From assembly GCA_963748315.1 (NCBI GenBank), contig CAVVIK010000002.1, positions 31,547 through 95,546 on the forward strand: DNA of 64,000 nucleotides, read 5' to 3'. The stretch comes from DASPHG01 sp963748315 (GTDB lineage: Bacteria > Actinomycetota > Thermoleophilia > Solirubrobacterales > Thermoleophilaceae). Below are positions 37,618 through 47,254 of this stretch, one piece after another (the stretch's first letter is position 1; every line of letters begins with the position of its first letter). A program made the translations under genes and the position numbers. The notes beneath the pieces are model-generated. The model was not told where the DNA came from and did no database searches. It saw only the letters and a list, made by a program, of their open reading frames with translations.

Positions 37618-37896
37618 GTGGGGTCGGCGGGAACGCTTGCAAGCGCGGGCGTGATCGGGTCCGCCGGGACGGTGGCGAGCGCGGGTGTGATCGGCTCCGC
37701 GGGCACCGTCGCAAGCGCCGGCGTCGTGGGGTCCGCTGCGACGGTGACAAGCGCCGGGATGCTGCTCAGCGCGGCGAACGTCAACTGCGCCGCGTGTCTG
37801 GTGTGCGTCGGATGTGTCGACTGCGTCGGCTGCGTGGCGTGCGTGGGCTGCGTTGGCCTGCGCGGCGCGGTCGGGCAGGTCGGCGAGCGGGCCTAG
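37618..37896 (+). CDS. Hexad-repeat protein with Cys-x-x-Cys ladder, unknown family
   Basis: From the first standard start (GTG 37618) 92 residues; the same repeat pattern extends upstream to about 37580. The first part repeats [VIL]-[AG]-S-A-G-[TV] every six residues at least eight times, a left-handed beta-helix-like period (36-base DNA unit). It switches to eight cysteines, one every third residue (N-C-A-A-C-L-V-C-V-G-C, then V-D-C-V-G-C-V-A-C-V-G-C), and a short basic end. The true start is unresolved; GAGGAG at 37555 could serve a nonstandard start. No family recognised. It lies between the RTX-like lipoprotein and a PadR regulator. Confidence 0.6.
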   Translation: MGSAGTLASAGVIGSAGTVASAGVIGSAGTVASAGVVGSAATVTSAGMLLSAANVNCAACLVCVGCVDCVGCVACVGCVGLRGAVGQVGERA

Positions 37897-37911
37897 GCCT
37901 ACGATCCCGCC

Positions 37912-38379
37912 GTGGCCGCTCAGCGCAAGCCCCGCGGCGCCACCAGGCGCGCCGTCGCGGAGACGACGAAGCTCGCCGACGCGCAGGCGGCGGTCCGCGA
38001 GCCGGTGCGGCGGCGCGGGCCGGCCGATCCCTTCACCGGCGAGCTGCGCCGGCGCGACGTGCTCCCGCTGCTCGTGATGCACGTGATGGCAGGCGGGCCC
38101 TCGTACGGGAACCAGCTGATGGACCGGATCTCGGAGCTGACCGAGGGCGTGCTCTCGGTGAACCCAAACACGATGTATCCGCTGCTGCGCGAGCTCGAGA
38201 GCCGCGGGCTGGTCGAGGGCCGCTGGGAGCACCCGGAGCGCCGCAGCCGGCGCTACTACTCCCTCACCGCGAGCGGCAAGAAGGAGTACCGGCGCCTCCG
38301 CAAGGACGTCCGGCCATTCTTAGACTCGGTCGGCCGTTCGATAGACGAGATCGTGCGGGAGGTCTATGGGGGTAAGTAG
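37912..38379 (+). CDS. PadR-family transcriptional regulator
   Basis: 155 residues. After a ~45-residue basic, disordered N-terminus comes the PadR winged helix: V-L-P-L-L-V-M-H-V-M, P-S-Y-G-N-Q-L-M, S-V-N-P-N-T-M-Y-P-L-L-R-E-L-E-S-R-G-L-V, and wing R-R-Y-Y-S-L-T-A-S-G-K-K. GTG start 37912. The end overlaps the SRPBCC gene by 14 bases, so that protein is its likely partner in regulation or response. Confidence 0.92.
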   Translation: MAAQRKPRGATRRAVAETTKLADAQAAVREPVRRRGPADPFTGELRRRDVLPLLVMHVMAGGPSYGNQLMDRISELTEGVLSVNPNTMYPLLRELESRGLVEGRWEHPERRSRRYYSLTASGKKEYRRLRKDVRPFLDSVGRSIDEIVREVYGGK

Positions 38380-38821
38380 CGCGGTGCGGCACGTCGAGCT
38401 CGACCCGGGTCATGCCTGGGCGCTGTGGACCGACGTGCGCCGCTGGCCCACCTTCGTCGAGGGCTTCTCGCAGGTCGTCGAGCGCAGCCCGGACTGGCCC
38501 ACCAATGGCGCGAAGCTCGTCTGGAGCTCGACGCCCGGTGGCCGCGGGCGCGTGACCGAGAAGGTCACAATCGCCGAGCCGGCGGGACGGTTCGAGACGC
38601 GCGTGTTCGAGGACGCCCTCAGCGGCACGCAGCTCGTCTCCTTTGCGCGCGCGGAGGACGGCCGGACGCGGGTCGAGCTCCGGCTGGACTACGAGCTGGC
38701 ACAGAGCGGCCCGCTGCGGGCGCTCGCGGACGTCCTCTTCATCCGCCGCGCCCTCACACAGGCGCTCAACCGCACGCTCGCCCGTTTCGCCACCGAAGCG
38801 GCTGAAGAGGCGGCTCTGTAG
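38366..38821 (+). CDS. SRPBCC (START/polyketide-cyclase-like) family protein
   Basis: 151 residues. A-V-R-H-V-E-L-D-P-G-H-A-W-A-L-W-T-D-V-R-R-W opens the helix-grip fold, W-S-S-T-P-G-G-R-G-R-V-T-E-K-V follows, and a long C-terminal helix ends the protein. Such proteins bind hydrophobic ligands in a deep cavity. Overlap with padR suggests a ligand-linked two-gene unit. The ligand is unknown. Confidence 0.82.
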   Translation: MGVSSAVRHVELDPGHAWALWTDVRRWPTFVEGFSQVVERSPDWPTNGAKLVWSSTPGGRGRVTEKVTIAEPAGRFETRVFEDALSGTQLVSFARAEDGRTRVELRLDYELAQSGPLRALADVLFIRRALTQALNRTLARFATEAAEEAAL

Positions 38822-38857
38822 CCTGCCGCGGGCCGCTACCACGGAGGAACCGACCGT

Positions 38858-39716
38858 ATGTACGTATTCAAAGCTGCCGTAGTGGGCGCCGGCACCATGG
38901 GCGGGGAGATCGCCCAGGTGATCGCGTCCTCGGGCGTCGACGTCGTCCTGAAGGACGTCGAGCAGAAGTTCGTCGACCAGGGCCTCGAGAAAGCGCAGCA
39001 GGTGACGCAGACTCAGCTCGGCGGGCTCGTCAAGAAGGAGAAGATCTCCCAGGAGGAGGCCGACAAGCAGGCCGAGGAGATCGTCGGCCGTATCACCGGC
39101 ACGACCGAATACGAGGGCTTCGGCGACGTCGACTTCGTCGTCGAGGCCGTGCCCGAGCGCATGCAGATCAAGCAGGCGGTGTTCGCCGAGCTCGATACCG
39201 TCACGCCGGGCCACGCGATCCTGTCGTCGAACACCTCGGCGCTCTCGATCAGCGAGATGGGCGAGGCCACGAGCCGGCCGGACCGGGTCGTCGGATTCCA
39301 CTTCTTCTACCCGGCGTCGATGATGCGGCTGATCGAGGTGATCGAGGGCGACGAGACCTCGCCCGAGACCGTTCAGGCGGCGGCCAACTTCGCGCAGCAG
39401 ATCAAGAAGACGCCGATCAAGTGCGGTGAGGCGCCCGGGTTCGTCGTTAACCGGATCCTCAACTCCTCCGTGTCCGAGATCTGGCGGGTCCAGGAGGAGG
39501 AGGGCATCGACGTCAAGGAGCTCGACAAGGTCATCCAGGAGTCGAAGACCGTGCCGATGGGGCCGTTCTTCCTCACCGACCTGCTCGGGCTCGACACGGT
39601 GCTGCACGTCGCCGAGCACCTGAAGGAGAGCTACGGCGACCGCTTCTACGTCCACTCAGGCATGAAGGAGCTGGTCGAGGCGGGCAACCTCGGCCAGAAG
39701 ACCGGAAAGGGCTTCT

Positions 39717-39733
<17 letters not shown>
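38858..39733 (+). CDS. 3-hydroxyacyl-CoA dehydrogenase (NAD domain plus first C-terminal domain)
   Basis: 291 residues. The Rossmann motif is A-V-V-G-A-G-T-M-G-G-E-I-A; catalytic H-F-F-Y-P-A follows the S-S-N-T-S-A-L strand. The 3HCDH C-terminal domain has G-F-V-V-N-R-I-L-N and ends G-Q-K-T-G-K-G-F-Y. It oxidises L-3-hydroxyacyl-CoA to 3-ketoacyl-CoA. GGAGGA precedes ATG 38858. The end overlaps the next gene by 17 bases. Together the two genes make up a FadB-like set of domains. Confidence 0.93.
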
Positions 39734-40810
<1,077 letters not shown>

Positions 40811-40814
<4 letters not shown>

Positions 40815-41572
40815 GCTTCGCCACCGGCACGTCCGCTGTCGCGCTGGCGGAGCTGCTGGCGACGGCCGAGCGGGCGGTCGTGCTCACGGGCGCGGGGATC
40901 TCGGTGCCGTCCGGGATTCCCGACTTCCGCACGCCGGGCAAGGGGCTGTGGGAGAAGGTCGATCCGATGAAGGTCGCGCACATCGATGCGTTCCGGAGCT
41001 CGCCGGACGAGTTCTGGACGTTCTACGGGCAGCGCTTCGCGATGCTCTCCGGGATCCGGCCGAACCCGGCGCACGAGGCGGTTGCCGAGCTCGAGCAGCG
41101 CGGTGCCGTGCGGGGCGTGATCACGCAGAACATCGATCGCCTCCACCGCGCTGCGGGCTCGGAGAACGTGATCGAGGTGCACGGCTCGATCGAGTGGTGC
41201 GTATGCGAGATGTGCGGCGGCAAGGTGGGCTACGACGAAGTCAGCGAGATGCTCGCGGGCGGCACGCCGACGCCCGAGTGCTCCACGTGCATCACGCCGC
41301 TCAAGCCGAACGTCGTGCTCTTCGGCGAGATGCTGCCTGAAGACGCGATGGCGGACGCCACCGCGCTCGCCGCCGAGGCCGACCTGATGGTCTGCATCGG
41401 ATCCTCGCTCGAGGTCTACCCGGTGGCCGGCCTGCCGGGCCTCACGCTCGACAAGGGCGGGCGGATCGCGCTCGTCACGCAGGGCCGCACGCCGTATGAC
41501 GGCGAGGCCGAGGTCAAGCTCTCGGGCGACGTGGTAGCCGAGCTCGAAGCGGTCCTCGCAGCGCTGAACTGA
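40811..41572 (+). CDS. SIR2-family NAD-dependent protein deacylase
   Basis: 253 residues from GTG 40811, overlapping the hydratase stop (GTGA). The NAD loop is G-A-G-I-S-V-P-S-G-I-P-D-F-R; T-Q-N-I-D-R-L-H and catalytic-base E-V-H-G-S follow. The zinc ribbon has C-E-M-C and C-S-T-C pairs, and then come G-S-S-L-E-V-Y-P. It removes acyl groups from lysines in the cytoplasm. Co-transcription with beta-oxidation genes fits control of acyl-CoA-driven lysine acylation. CobB-type. Confidence 0.93.
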
Positions 41573-41595
41573 AGCCCGAGACGCTCATCATCCTG

Positions 41596-42724
41596 ATGAT
41601 CGCGGCGCTCTTCGGCGTCGGGGTGCTGACGGGGGAGGGGTCAGACCCCCCAGACGAGCCCTCGGAGGGGTCTGACCCCTCCCCGGATGTCGAGCAGGTC
41701 GCCCACCGGCTCGAGCGTGTGCGCAAGCTCCAGTTCGAGCGCATACCACCGGTCCGCACGATCAGCGCCGACGATGCGCGGGAGGAGGGGCTCGCCGAGC
41801 TCGACAAGGACTATCCGCGAGAAGCGCCGCGCCGCCGACGAGCAGATCCTGACTCTGCTCGGGCTCCTGCCGGAGGGCTCCGACGTGCGCGAGCTGGCCG
41901 GGACGGTGTTCGGCGAGGAGGTCGCCGGTTTCTACGACGACCGCACGAAGGCGATGACGCTCGTGGAGGGGGCGAGCGCCGGAATGGAAGGCGAGATCAC
42001 GCTCGCGCACGAGCTGACGCACGCGCTCGAGGACCAGCACTTCGACATCGCACCCGAGTCGGGTCTCGACGACGAGCGGACGGCGCACACCGCTCTGGTG
42101 GAAGGGACGGCCACGGTCGCGATGGCCGACTACGCCGGACGCTACCTGACGGGCGGGCTCGCCAAGCGGGATGACTTCCTCGACCAGCTCGCCCTCACGG
42201 ACCTGCTCGGCGGCTCGAGCAACCTGCCTCCATACATGCAGCACTCGCTGCTCTTCCCCTACTCGGCGGGCGCGCGGTTCGTCGACGCGATCGGGACCTG
42301 GGGACCGGCGAACGCCGCCTTGCGCGGGCGCGGCCCGGTCTCGACAGAGCAGGTATTGCATCCGGCGAAGTACCGCCTGGGCGAGCGCCCGCTGCCGGTC
42401 GAGGCTCGGCCGGCGCCCGGGCCGGTCTGGGAGCGCGAGGCGCACGGGACGATCGGGGAGTTCGACACCGCCGAGATCGTTCGCACGTCCGACTCGCCCC
42501 TGCGCGCGGCGCGGGCTGCCGCTGGCTGGGGCGGCGGTCGCTACGACCTGTGGCAGAAGGAGGGCGAGAGCATGCTCGAGCTCGCGTGGCGCTGGGACAC
42601 TCCGCGCGACGCGGCGGAGTTCGCCTCCGCGCTCCCGCGTTACGTCGAGCGCTCCCTCGGCGACGTGCCCGCGAAGGTCGAGGTGGGCCCGACCGTGCGG
42701 CTCGCGATCGGCCCGGCCGGGTAG
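41596..42724 (+). CDS. Putative zinc metallopeptidase-like secreted protein, frameshifted
   Basis: A short hydrophobic N-terminus (M-I-A-A-L-F-G-V-G-V-L) is followed by an acidic insert encoded by palindromic repeats. Coding resumes in another frame near 41822: R-R-A-A-D-E-Q-I-L-T-L-L-G-L-L. Then H-E-L-T-H-A-L-E-D-Q-H-F gives an HExxH zinc motif, with a downstream E-G-T-A-T helix that could supply the Glu ligand. The C-terminal half is conserved in style but unrecognised. The span is 3n+1. Membrane-tethered protease is the best guess. Confidence 0.68.
41633..41684. repeat. Inverted pair of GGGGTC(A/T)GACCCC palindromes inside a gene
   Basis: Copy 1 GGAGGGGTCAGACCCC starts near 41635; copy 2 GGAGGGGTCTGACCCCTCC spans 41664-41682. 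Centre bases are A and T, so the copies are inverted relative to one another with a ~13-base spacer. Each copy is a near-perfect palindrome. They encode the G-S-D-P-rich insert after the signal region of the metallopeptidase-like gene. Confidence 0.8.
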
Positions 42725-42735
42725 GGTCGCCCGCC

Positions 42736-43149
42736 ATGCCGCGCACGTTCGTCCACCGCGAGCGCGTCCGCTTCGGCGACCTCGACGCGATGCGCCACCT
42801 CAACAACGTGGTCTTCCTGCGCTACTTCGAGACGGCGCGGATCGCCTTCATGCGCGACCTCTTCCCGACGCACGACCCCGCTCATCCGGAGACGAGTCGC
42901 AGCGGCCTGATCTTCGCGGAGTGCCACATCAACTACCGCTCGCCCGTCCATTTCGACGAGGAGGTCGCGATCGAGTGCGCGGTCGGCGAGATCCGCCGGT
43001 CGGCATTCCAGATGCGCTTCACGATGACCGTGGACGACCGACTCGTGGCGGACGGCTACGGCTGGCTCGTCGGCTTCGACTACGAGCAGCAGCGCTCATC
43101 GCGCCTGCCCGACCCGCTGCGCGAGGCGCTCGAGGCGGCCGCTACGTGA
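42736..43149 (+). CDS. Acyl-CoA thioesterase, 4HBT/FcbC-like hotdog fold
   Basis: 137 residues. R-V-R-F-G-D-L-D-A-M-R-H-L-N-N-V-V-F-L-R-Y-F-E-T-A-R is the 4-hydroxybenzoyl-CoA thioesterase signature, with catalytic Asp in G-D-L-D. A-E-C-H-I-N-Y-R-S-P-V and G-Y-G-W-L-V-G-F-D follow. It hydrolyses acyl-CoA to free acid, fitting the nearby fatty-acid genes. The 3' end overlaps the convergent secreted-protein gene by 8 bases. Confidence 0.9.
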   Translation: MPRTFVHRERVRFGDLDAMRHLNNVVFLRYFETARIAFMRDLFPTHDPAHPETSRSGLIFAECHINYRSPVHFDEEVAIECAVGEIRRSAFQMRFTMTVDDRLVADGYGWLVGFDYEQQRSSRLPDPLREALEAAAT

Positions 43150-43561
43150 ACGCGATACGGCGGACGGCGCGGTCCTTGTTCCGCGTGCCGTCCTCGTTCG
43201 TCAGGTAGCCGCAGAAGCGGCCGGTCGTCTTCTTGTCTCCGCCGAAGATCTTTCGCGACACGTCGAACTGCCCGTCCTGGTTGGTCATGACCCTGCGCAG
43301 GTAGAAGACCTCGCCGTAGCGGTTGGTTGTTACTTCCTTCTCGAGTTTCCGCTCGCACCGGCCCTGGCTGTCGTCCTGGAAGAGGACGCTGAGGTAATAG
43401 GCCCGCTGCGGCTTGGCTTGGCCGAACGCCTTGAGCCTGAACTTCTCGGCGCGGTCGATCTCTTTCGGCGCTCTGATGTGCAGGGTCGCCGCCGAGGCGG
43501 GTGTCGCCGTCGCGACTACGGCGGTGAGTGCCGCGAGCGCGGCGCGGCGAGTCAGCCTCAT
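43142..43561 (-). CDS. Small secreted protein, unknown function
   Basis: 139 residues. Twin-arginine-like start R-L-T-R-R-A-A-L-A-A-L, with cleavage after A-S-A-A. The mature part is a single beta-rich domain with K-F-R-L-K-A-F-G-Q-A and Y-Y-L-S-V-L-F-Q-D-D, and two Cys (G-R-C-E-R and G-R-F-C-G-Y) likely forming a disulfide. Possibly Ig-like. No family recognised. Confidence 0.7.
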   Translation of the reverse strand: MRLTRRAALAALTAVVATATPASAATLHIRAPKEIDRAEKFRLKAFGQAKPQRAYYLSVLFQDDSQGRCERKLEKEVTTNRYGEVFYLRRVMTNQDGQFDVSRKIFGGDKKTTGRFCGYLTNEDGTRNKDRAVRRIAFT

Positions 43562-43572
43562 CCGGCCTTAGC

Positions 43573-43746
43573 CTAGTCGTGGCTACTGCTCAGATGCGCG
43601 TAGCGCGGGTCGGCGCCTCCAACTTCGCGTCCGTTGAGCCAGACGCGGCCGGTCGGCCGCCGCAGTTGCCGCCTCGCCTCGATCGCCCGCGGCATGCGGG
43701 GGTCGCGGAGACGCGCGGCGTTCATTGGGACCACTGTCGCTCTCAT
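43573..43746 (-). CDS. Small basic protein, tentative
   Basis: 57 residues from ATG 43746, preceded at a 10-base spacing by GGAGGTGA, one of the best Shine-Dalgarno sequences in the window. The product begins R-A-T-V-V-P-M-N-A-A-R-L, is Arg-rich (R-R-Q-L-R-R-P-T-G-R) and contains V-W-L-N-G-R-E-V-G-G-A-D-P-R-Y. Codon use is normal for the region. No family recognised. Stops 11 bases upstream of the secreted-protein start, so possibly one transcript. Confidence 0.5.
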   Translation of the reverse strand: MRATVVPMNAARLRDPRMPRAIEARRQLRRPTGRVWLNGREVGGADPRYAHLSSSHD

Positions 43747-43851
43747 ACGGATAGCTTCACCTCCCCTCGAGCCCTTGCCTTCCTCCCATCGGGCCCAAAT
43801 TTCACCGCCAGTGTTCGACATGCGGGTGAAAATGCGGTGAAGCGAAGTTGG

Positions 43852-44637
43852 CTACGTGCCGCCGGCCGCGCTGCTGCGCCTGGCCGCTGCCGCCATCTGG
43901 CTCACGGCGTCTTTGACGGCGGCCTCGTCTTCCGTGGACAGGTCGCCGTCCAGGGCCGCGTTCGCCGTGCGGGCTACCGGCTCGCGCAGCGGGCGAAGCG
44001 GCGCCGCGAACTTCTCGTCGAGCTCGCCGAGCAGCGCCTCGAGGGCGATCCGCGCCTGCAGCGCCGCCTCACGCGGGCGCCCGGCGTCGAGATCCAACCG
44101 CGCCCGCAGCACGAGCTCCTCGCCGACGAGCAGCGAGTCGCGCCCTCCGAGCACCGCGGCCAGCCGCTCCTGCGGTGCGAGTGCCTCGCCCCGCTTGCGC
44201 TTGGGCGGCTCCCTGGGCAGCTCGACGGCGCGGGTGAAGCGGCCGTCCGCAACCTGCTCGCCCTCGCCATGGCCGAGCCGGACGACGAGCGCATGGCTCG
44301 CGCGGATGTCGCGCGCGTACGGGTCCCCGGCCGCGGCGCGGTGACTTCGCAGCACGAAGTTGAGCTCGCGCTCGGCTGCCGCGACCACATCCTCGCTGTC
44401 GCTTCCGGTCGCGTCGAGCCAGTCGTCCGCCTCCGCGGACGACTCGAACGGATTCGCCCGAACGATCGTCGCGCGCGAGGTGGGAACCGGCTCGACCTCC
44501 CCGCCGCTCACCTCCTTCGTGCGCCGGCGACCGAGCAGGCGCCGCTGCGGCGCGCCCAGCGTCCTCAGGACGACGACGTGCTCAGGCTCGGCGTCCGGGC
44601 TCGCCCGGCGCAGGTAGCGGCCGTCGTGCGGCCCCAA
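43852..44637 (-). CDS. Conserved-looking cytoplasmic protein, start uncertain
   Basis: 261 residues from TTG 44637; the frame continues upstream through F-V-Q-F-E-F-G-F-L to an ATA at 44679 right after the stop of the murein gene. The coding-like extension suggests the real start is upstream. The middle has A-S-H-A-L-V-V-R-L-G-H-G-E-G-E and R-D-S-L-L-V-G-E-E-L-V-L-R-A-R-L-D-L. The C-terminus is helical and Ala-rich. No family recognised. Confidence 0.65.
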   Translation of the reverse strand: MGPHDGRYLRRASPDAEPEHVVVLRTLGAPQRRLLGRRRTKEVSGGEVEPVPTSRATIVRANPFESSAEADDWLDATGSDSEDVVAAAERELNFVLRSHRAAAGDPYARDIRASHALVVRLGHGEGEQVADGRFTRAVELPREPPKRKRGEALAPQERLAAVLGGRDSLLVGEELVLRARLDLDAGRPREAALQARIALEALLGELDEKFAAPLRPLREPVARTANAALDGDLSTEDEAAVKDAVSQMAAAARRSSAAGGT

Positions 44638-44675
44638 GAGGAAGCCGAACTCGAACTGGACGAACGGGAAGTGAG

Positions 44676-47105
44676 CTATTCGCCCTGGTGTGCGTCGCTC
44701 GAGCGGTGCTTCTCGACCGGGAGCGCGAACTTCGACGTCTTGGTCGGCACCGTCGGGTTGTCGATCTCACCCAGCCGCTCGAGGAGGTCGTCCCACTGGC
44801 CCGGCTTCAACACGGCCATGGCCTGCATGCCCTGCTTCGTGTTCGCGCCGAACAGCGGCTGGAACCCGACGTGAATGTGGTCGTTGTGGTCCGCCATCGC
44901 GAACGTCGGGCCGCCCTTCTCGATCAGGGAGATGATCTGGTCGGCCTGCAGCGTGCCCTGCATCTGCAGGAGGACGTTGATGACCTGGTCGGTGATCCCG
45001 CCCGGCTCCTGGTGGCCGAGGATCGGGATGCCGTTGACCGCGGCGATGTCGACCGCGTTGCCGGACGAGTGCTGCGAGACGTTGCCCGACGACGTGTAGA
45101 CGGAGTGGCCGCACTTCAGTGAGGTGACCGTCGTGCGGAAGCCGCGCTCGGCCAGGACCTCCAGCGTCGCGAGGACGCGGCGGTCGATCTGGCCCGACTG
45201 GACGTCCTGCTGGCCGCACGGGTAGAGCTCGACGCGCTCGTCGGCGAGCACCCGCCTCTCGAGGAGCGGCTTCGGCATCAGCAGGATCTGGCCGATCGAG
45301 GTCTCGTCGTCGCCGTAGAGGGCGTTCTCGCCCGCCGCGCGGTAGATCGCGGTCGCCTCGAGCAGCTTCCAGCCGTCGAGGATCGGCTTCGGGTCGATCC
45401 GCGGGGCGCCGCGGCCGACCGGCTGGATCTCGAAGTACACGTGGGCGGCCTTGCCCTCGATCGTCTGGCCGATGCGGCCGAGGATCGTGCCGCCGATCAC
45501 CCGCGAGCCCTCCTGCAGCGACTTCAGCCGGACGTCACGGGCGTTGAGCCCGAACGCGCGCGAGAAGTAGTTGCGGAAGGTGGTGAAGCCGTCGAGCTTG
45601 CCCTTCGAGCTGAGGATCTGGTCCTCGCCGCCGGCGGCGTTCGCGTTGGGCCGCTCCGGATGCGCGAACAGGCGCTCCTTCAGCGGGATGGTGGGGCGCG
45701 GGGAGCCGGCGCCCGTATCGCTCGCCGAGTTGTCGCTCTTGATCCGGACGGAGTCGTCGAGCTGGCGGCCGGCCGACGCCGGGCGCGTCGGCTTCTTGTC
45801 GTTCGCCGCAATCGCCTGCGCGTGCTGGTCGGTGCCCGCGTCCTCCTTCGGAACCGGGTAGCTCTGCGAGACGGATCCGAGGTGTGCGTACGTGAAGCGG
45901 TTGCCGTAGACGTCCTGGAGGACGACGTGGCGGCCGAGCTCGCGGCTGCGGCCGATCTTCTTGATCACGCCGTCGTTGACCGCGACGACCGGCGAGCCTT
46001 CGCGCGCGAAGATGTCGATGCCGCGGCGGGTGATCGAGTCTTCGACCAGGTTGGCCGCGTTCTCGCCACGCGAGAAGCGCCGCTCGGCCTCGAGCTCCGA
46101 GAGGTCGTCCGCGTAGCGGGCACGTGCGGCGACCGGGAAGCGGCCCTCGGTGAGACCGGTCAGCGAGGACACGAGGTCGTCAGGCATCTGCTTGATGCGC
46201 GTCGCGCGCAGCAGGACGGAGTCGACGTACCAGTCGGCGTGGTTGTAGGCGAAGATCGCGCGGCGGACCGATTCCTCATAGCCGGCCGCGTTGAGGTAGC
46301 GCGCGGCGGCGAAGATCGCGTCGACCGGGTTGTACGGATCCTTCTTGCCGTCCTTGTTCGCGTCGACGCCGTACATCTGCCACGTCGACGGCAGGAACTG
46401 CATCCAGCCGAGGGCGCCGGCCGACGACACGTTCAGGTTGCGGCCGTAGTCGGTCTCGATCTCGTTGATCGCCGCGAGCACCTGCCAGTGGATGCCGTAC
46501 TGGATGCCGGCGGCCTGGTAGATCGAGAGGAGGAAGATCGGAACCTGGAACTTGCGGATCACGAAGTTCGGGACACCGGTGACTCGCGCCGGGCCGGGGA
46601 GCGCGTCGAAGAAGGTCGGGTTGGAGCGGGTGGGCGAGCCGTCGGGGTTGCGAAGGTCGTCGCCTCCCTTCCGCTTCCGGTCGCGCGGGCCCTCGACGTC
46701 AGCTCCAGGTCCAAGGTCGATCTCGTCTCGGCTCGCCTTGTCGTCGTCGGCGTTCTCGGTGCCGTCGCGAGTCTGCGAAGGCTCCTGCCCCTCCTGGTCC
46801 GTGCTCTCGGGCGTGCCGGTGTCAGTCGGGTCGGTCGTGTCGCCGCCGGAGCCGCCGGAGTCGCCACCGTCCCCACCGCCGTCGGGGTCGGTCACGTCGG
46901 GCACCGTCGGGATCTCGATGTCCTCGAGCGGCGTGCCGGGCGGGACGTCGACCTGGACCTCGACCAGCTCGCCACTGTCGAGCCGGACCTGGACGGTCTG
47001 CAGCTGGGCAGTCGCCGGGAGGCTCCCCAGACCAACCGCCGCGACCGCAACCAGCGCGGCCACGAGCAGCGTGTAGAGGAGCCTGATCTTCATGCCCGGT
47101 CTCAC
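44676..47105 (-). CDS. Multidomain murein enzyme: lytic transglycosylase, degenerate LytM, M15-like peptidase
   Basis: 809 residues. GTG 47105; signal peptide; a Thr/Gly/Asp-rich linker (~60-165). Then an MltB-like transglycosylase (~180-310) with catalytic Glu in I-N-E-I-E-T-D-Y-G-R-N and G-A-L-G-W-M-Q-F-L-P-S-T-W. A LytM/M23-type domain (~355-600) is split by a ~100-residue insert and lacks zinc ligands: R-R-G-I-D-I replaces H-x-G-x-D, and H-V-Y-F-E replaces H-x-H. The C-terminal M15-like domain keeps Q-H-S-S-G-N-A-V-D-I and H-I-H-V-G. Secreted, it likely cuts glycan strands and trims peptides. Confidence 0.87.
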   Translation of the reverse strand: MRPGMKIRLLYTLLVAALVAVAAVGLGSLPATAQLQTVQVRLDSGELVEVQVDVPPGTPLEDIEIPTVPDVTDPDGGGDGGDSGGSGGDTTDPTDTGTPESTDQEGQEPSQTRDGTENADDDKASRDEIDLGPGADVEGPRDRKRKGGDDLRNPDGSPTRSNPTFFDALPGPARVTGVPNFVIRKFQVPIFLLSIYQAAGIQYGIHWQVLAAINEIETDYGRNLNVSSAGALGWMQFLPSTWQMYGVDANKDGKKDPYNPVDAIFAAARYLNAAGYEESVRRAIFAYNHADWYVDSVLLRATRIKQMPDDLVSSLTGLTEGRFPVAARARYADDLSELEAERRFSRGENAANLVEDSITRRGIDIFAREGSPVVAVNDGVIKKIGRSRELGRHVVLQDVYGNRFTYAHLGSVSQSYPVPKEDAGTDQHAQAIAANDKKPTRPASAGRQLDDSVRIKSDNSASDTGAGSPRPTIPLKERLFAHPERPNANAAGGEDQILSSKGKLDGFTTFRNYFSRAFGLNARDVRLKSLQEGSRVIGGTILGRIGQTIEGKAAHVYFEIQPVGRGAPRIDPKPILDGWKLLEATAIYRAAGENALYGDDETSIGQILLMPKPLLERRVLADERVELYPCGQQDVQSGQIDRRVLATLEVLAERGFRTTVTSLKCGHSVYTSSGNVSQHSSGNAVDIAAVNGIPILGHQEPGGITDQVINVLLQMQGTLQADQIISLIEKGGPTFAMADHNDHIHVGFQPLFGANTKQGMQAMAVLKPGQWDDLLERLGEIDNPTVPTKTSKFALPVEKHRSSDAHQGE

Positions 47106-47254
47106 TGTCCTCCCTCAGGCCCTTCGAGCGGCCCGCTTCCCGCGCGCAAGCTACCAGACGCGCCCTTAATCGCTGGAACGCTATCTAGTGAAATCAGCCT
47201 ACGCAATGGGGAACTGTCGCGCGCCATCCGTGGTGGTTCTTTCGGCTTACCCAT
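47102..47254 (-). CDS. Upstream small ORF coupled to the murein enzyme (leader peptide candidate)
   Basis: 50 codons from ATG 47254 with AGGAGGAG six to eight bases upstream, an optimal Shine-Dalgarno. It ends TGA inside GTGA, overlapping the murein gene's GTG. The product begins G-K-P-K-E-P-P-R-M-A-R-D and ends G-P-L-E-G-P-E-G-G-Q, with no membrane helix. Codon choice (AGT, CTA, TCA, ATT) is less GC-rich than neighbouring genes, so it may be a regulatory leader rather than a conserved protein. Confidence 0.45.
   Translation of the reverse strand: MGKPKEPPRMARDSSPLRRLISLDSVPAIKGASGSLRAGSGPLEGPEGGQ

Noticed and set aside
37567..38232. Minus-strand frame opposite the hexad/Cys-ladder gene and padR
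   Set aside because: The plus frame shows a strict residue period and a clear PadR domain; the minus product is unstructured Ala/Arg/His.
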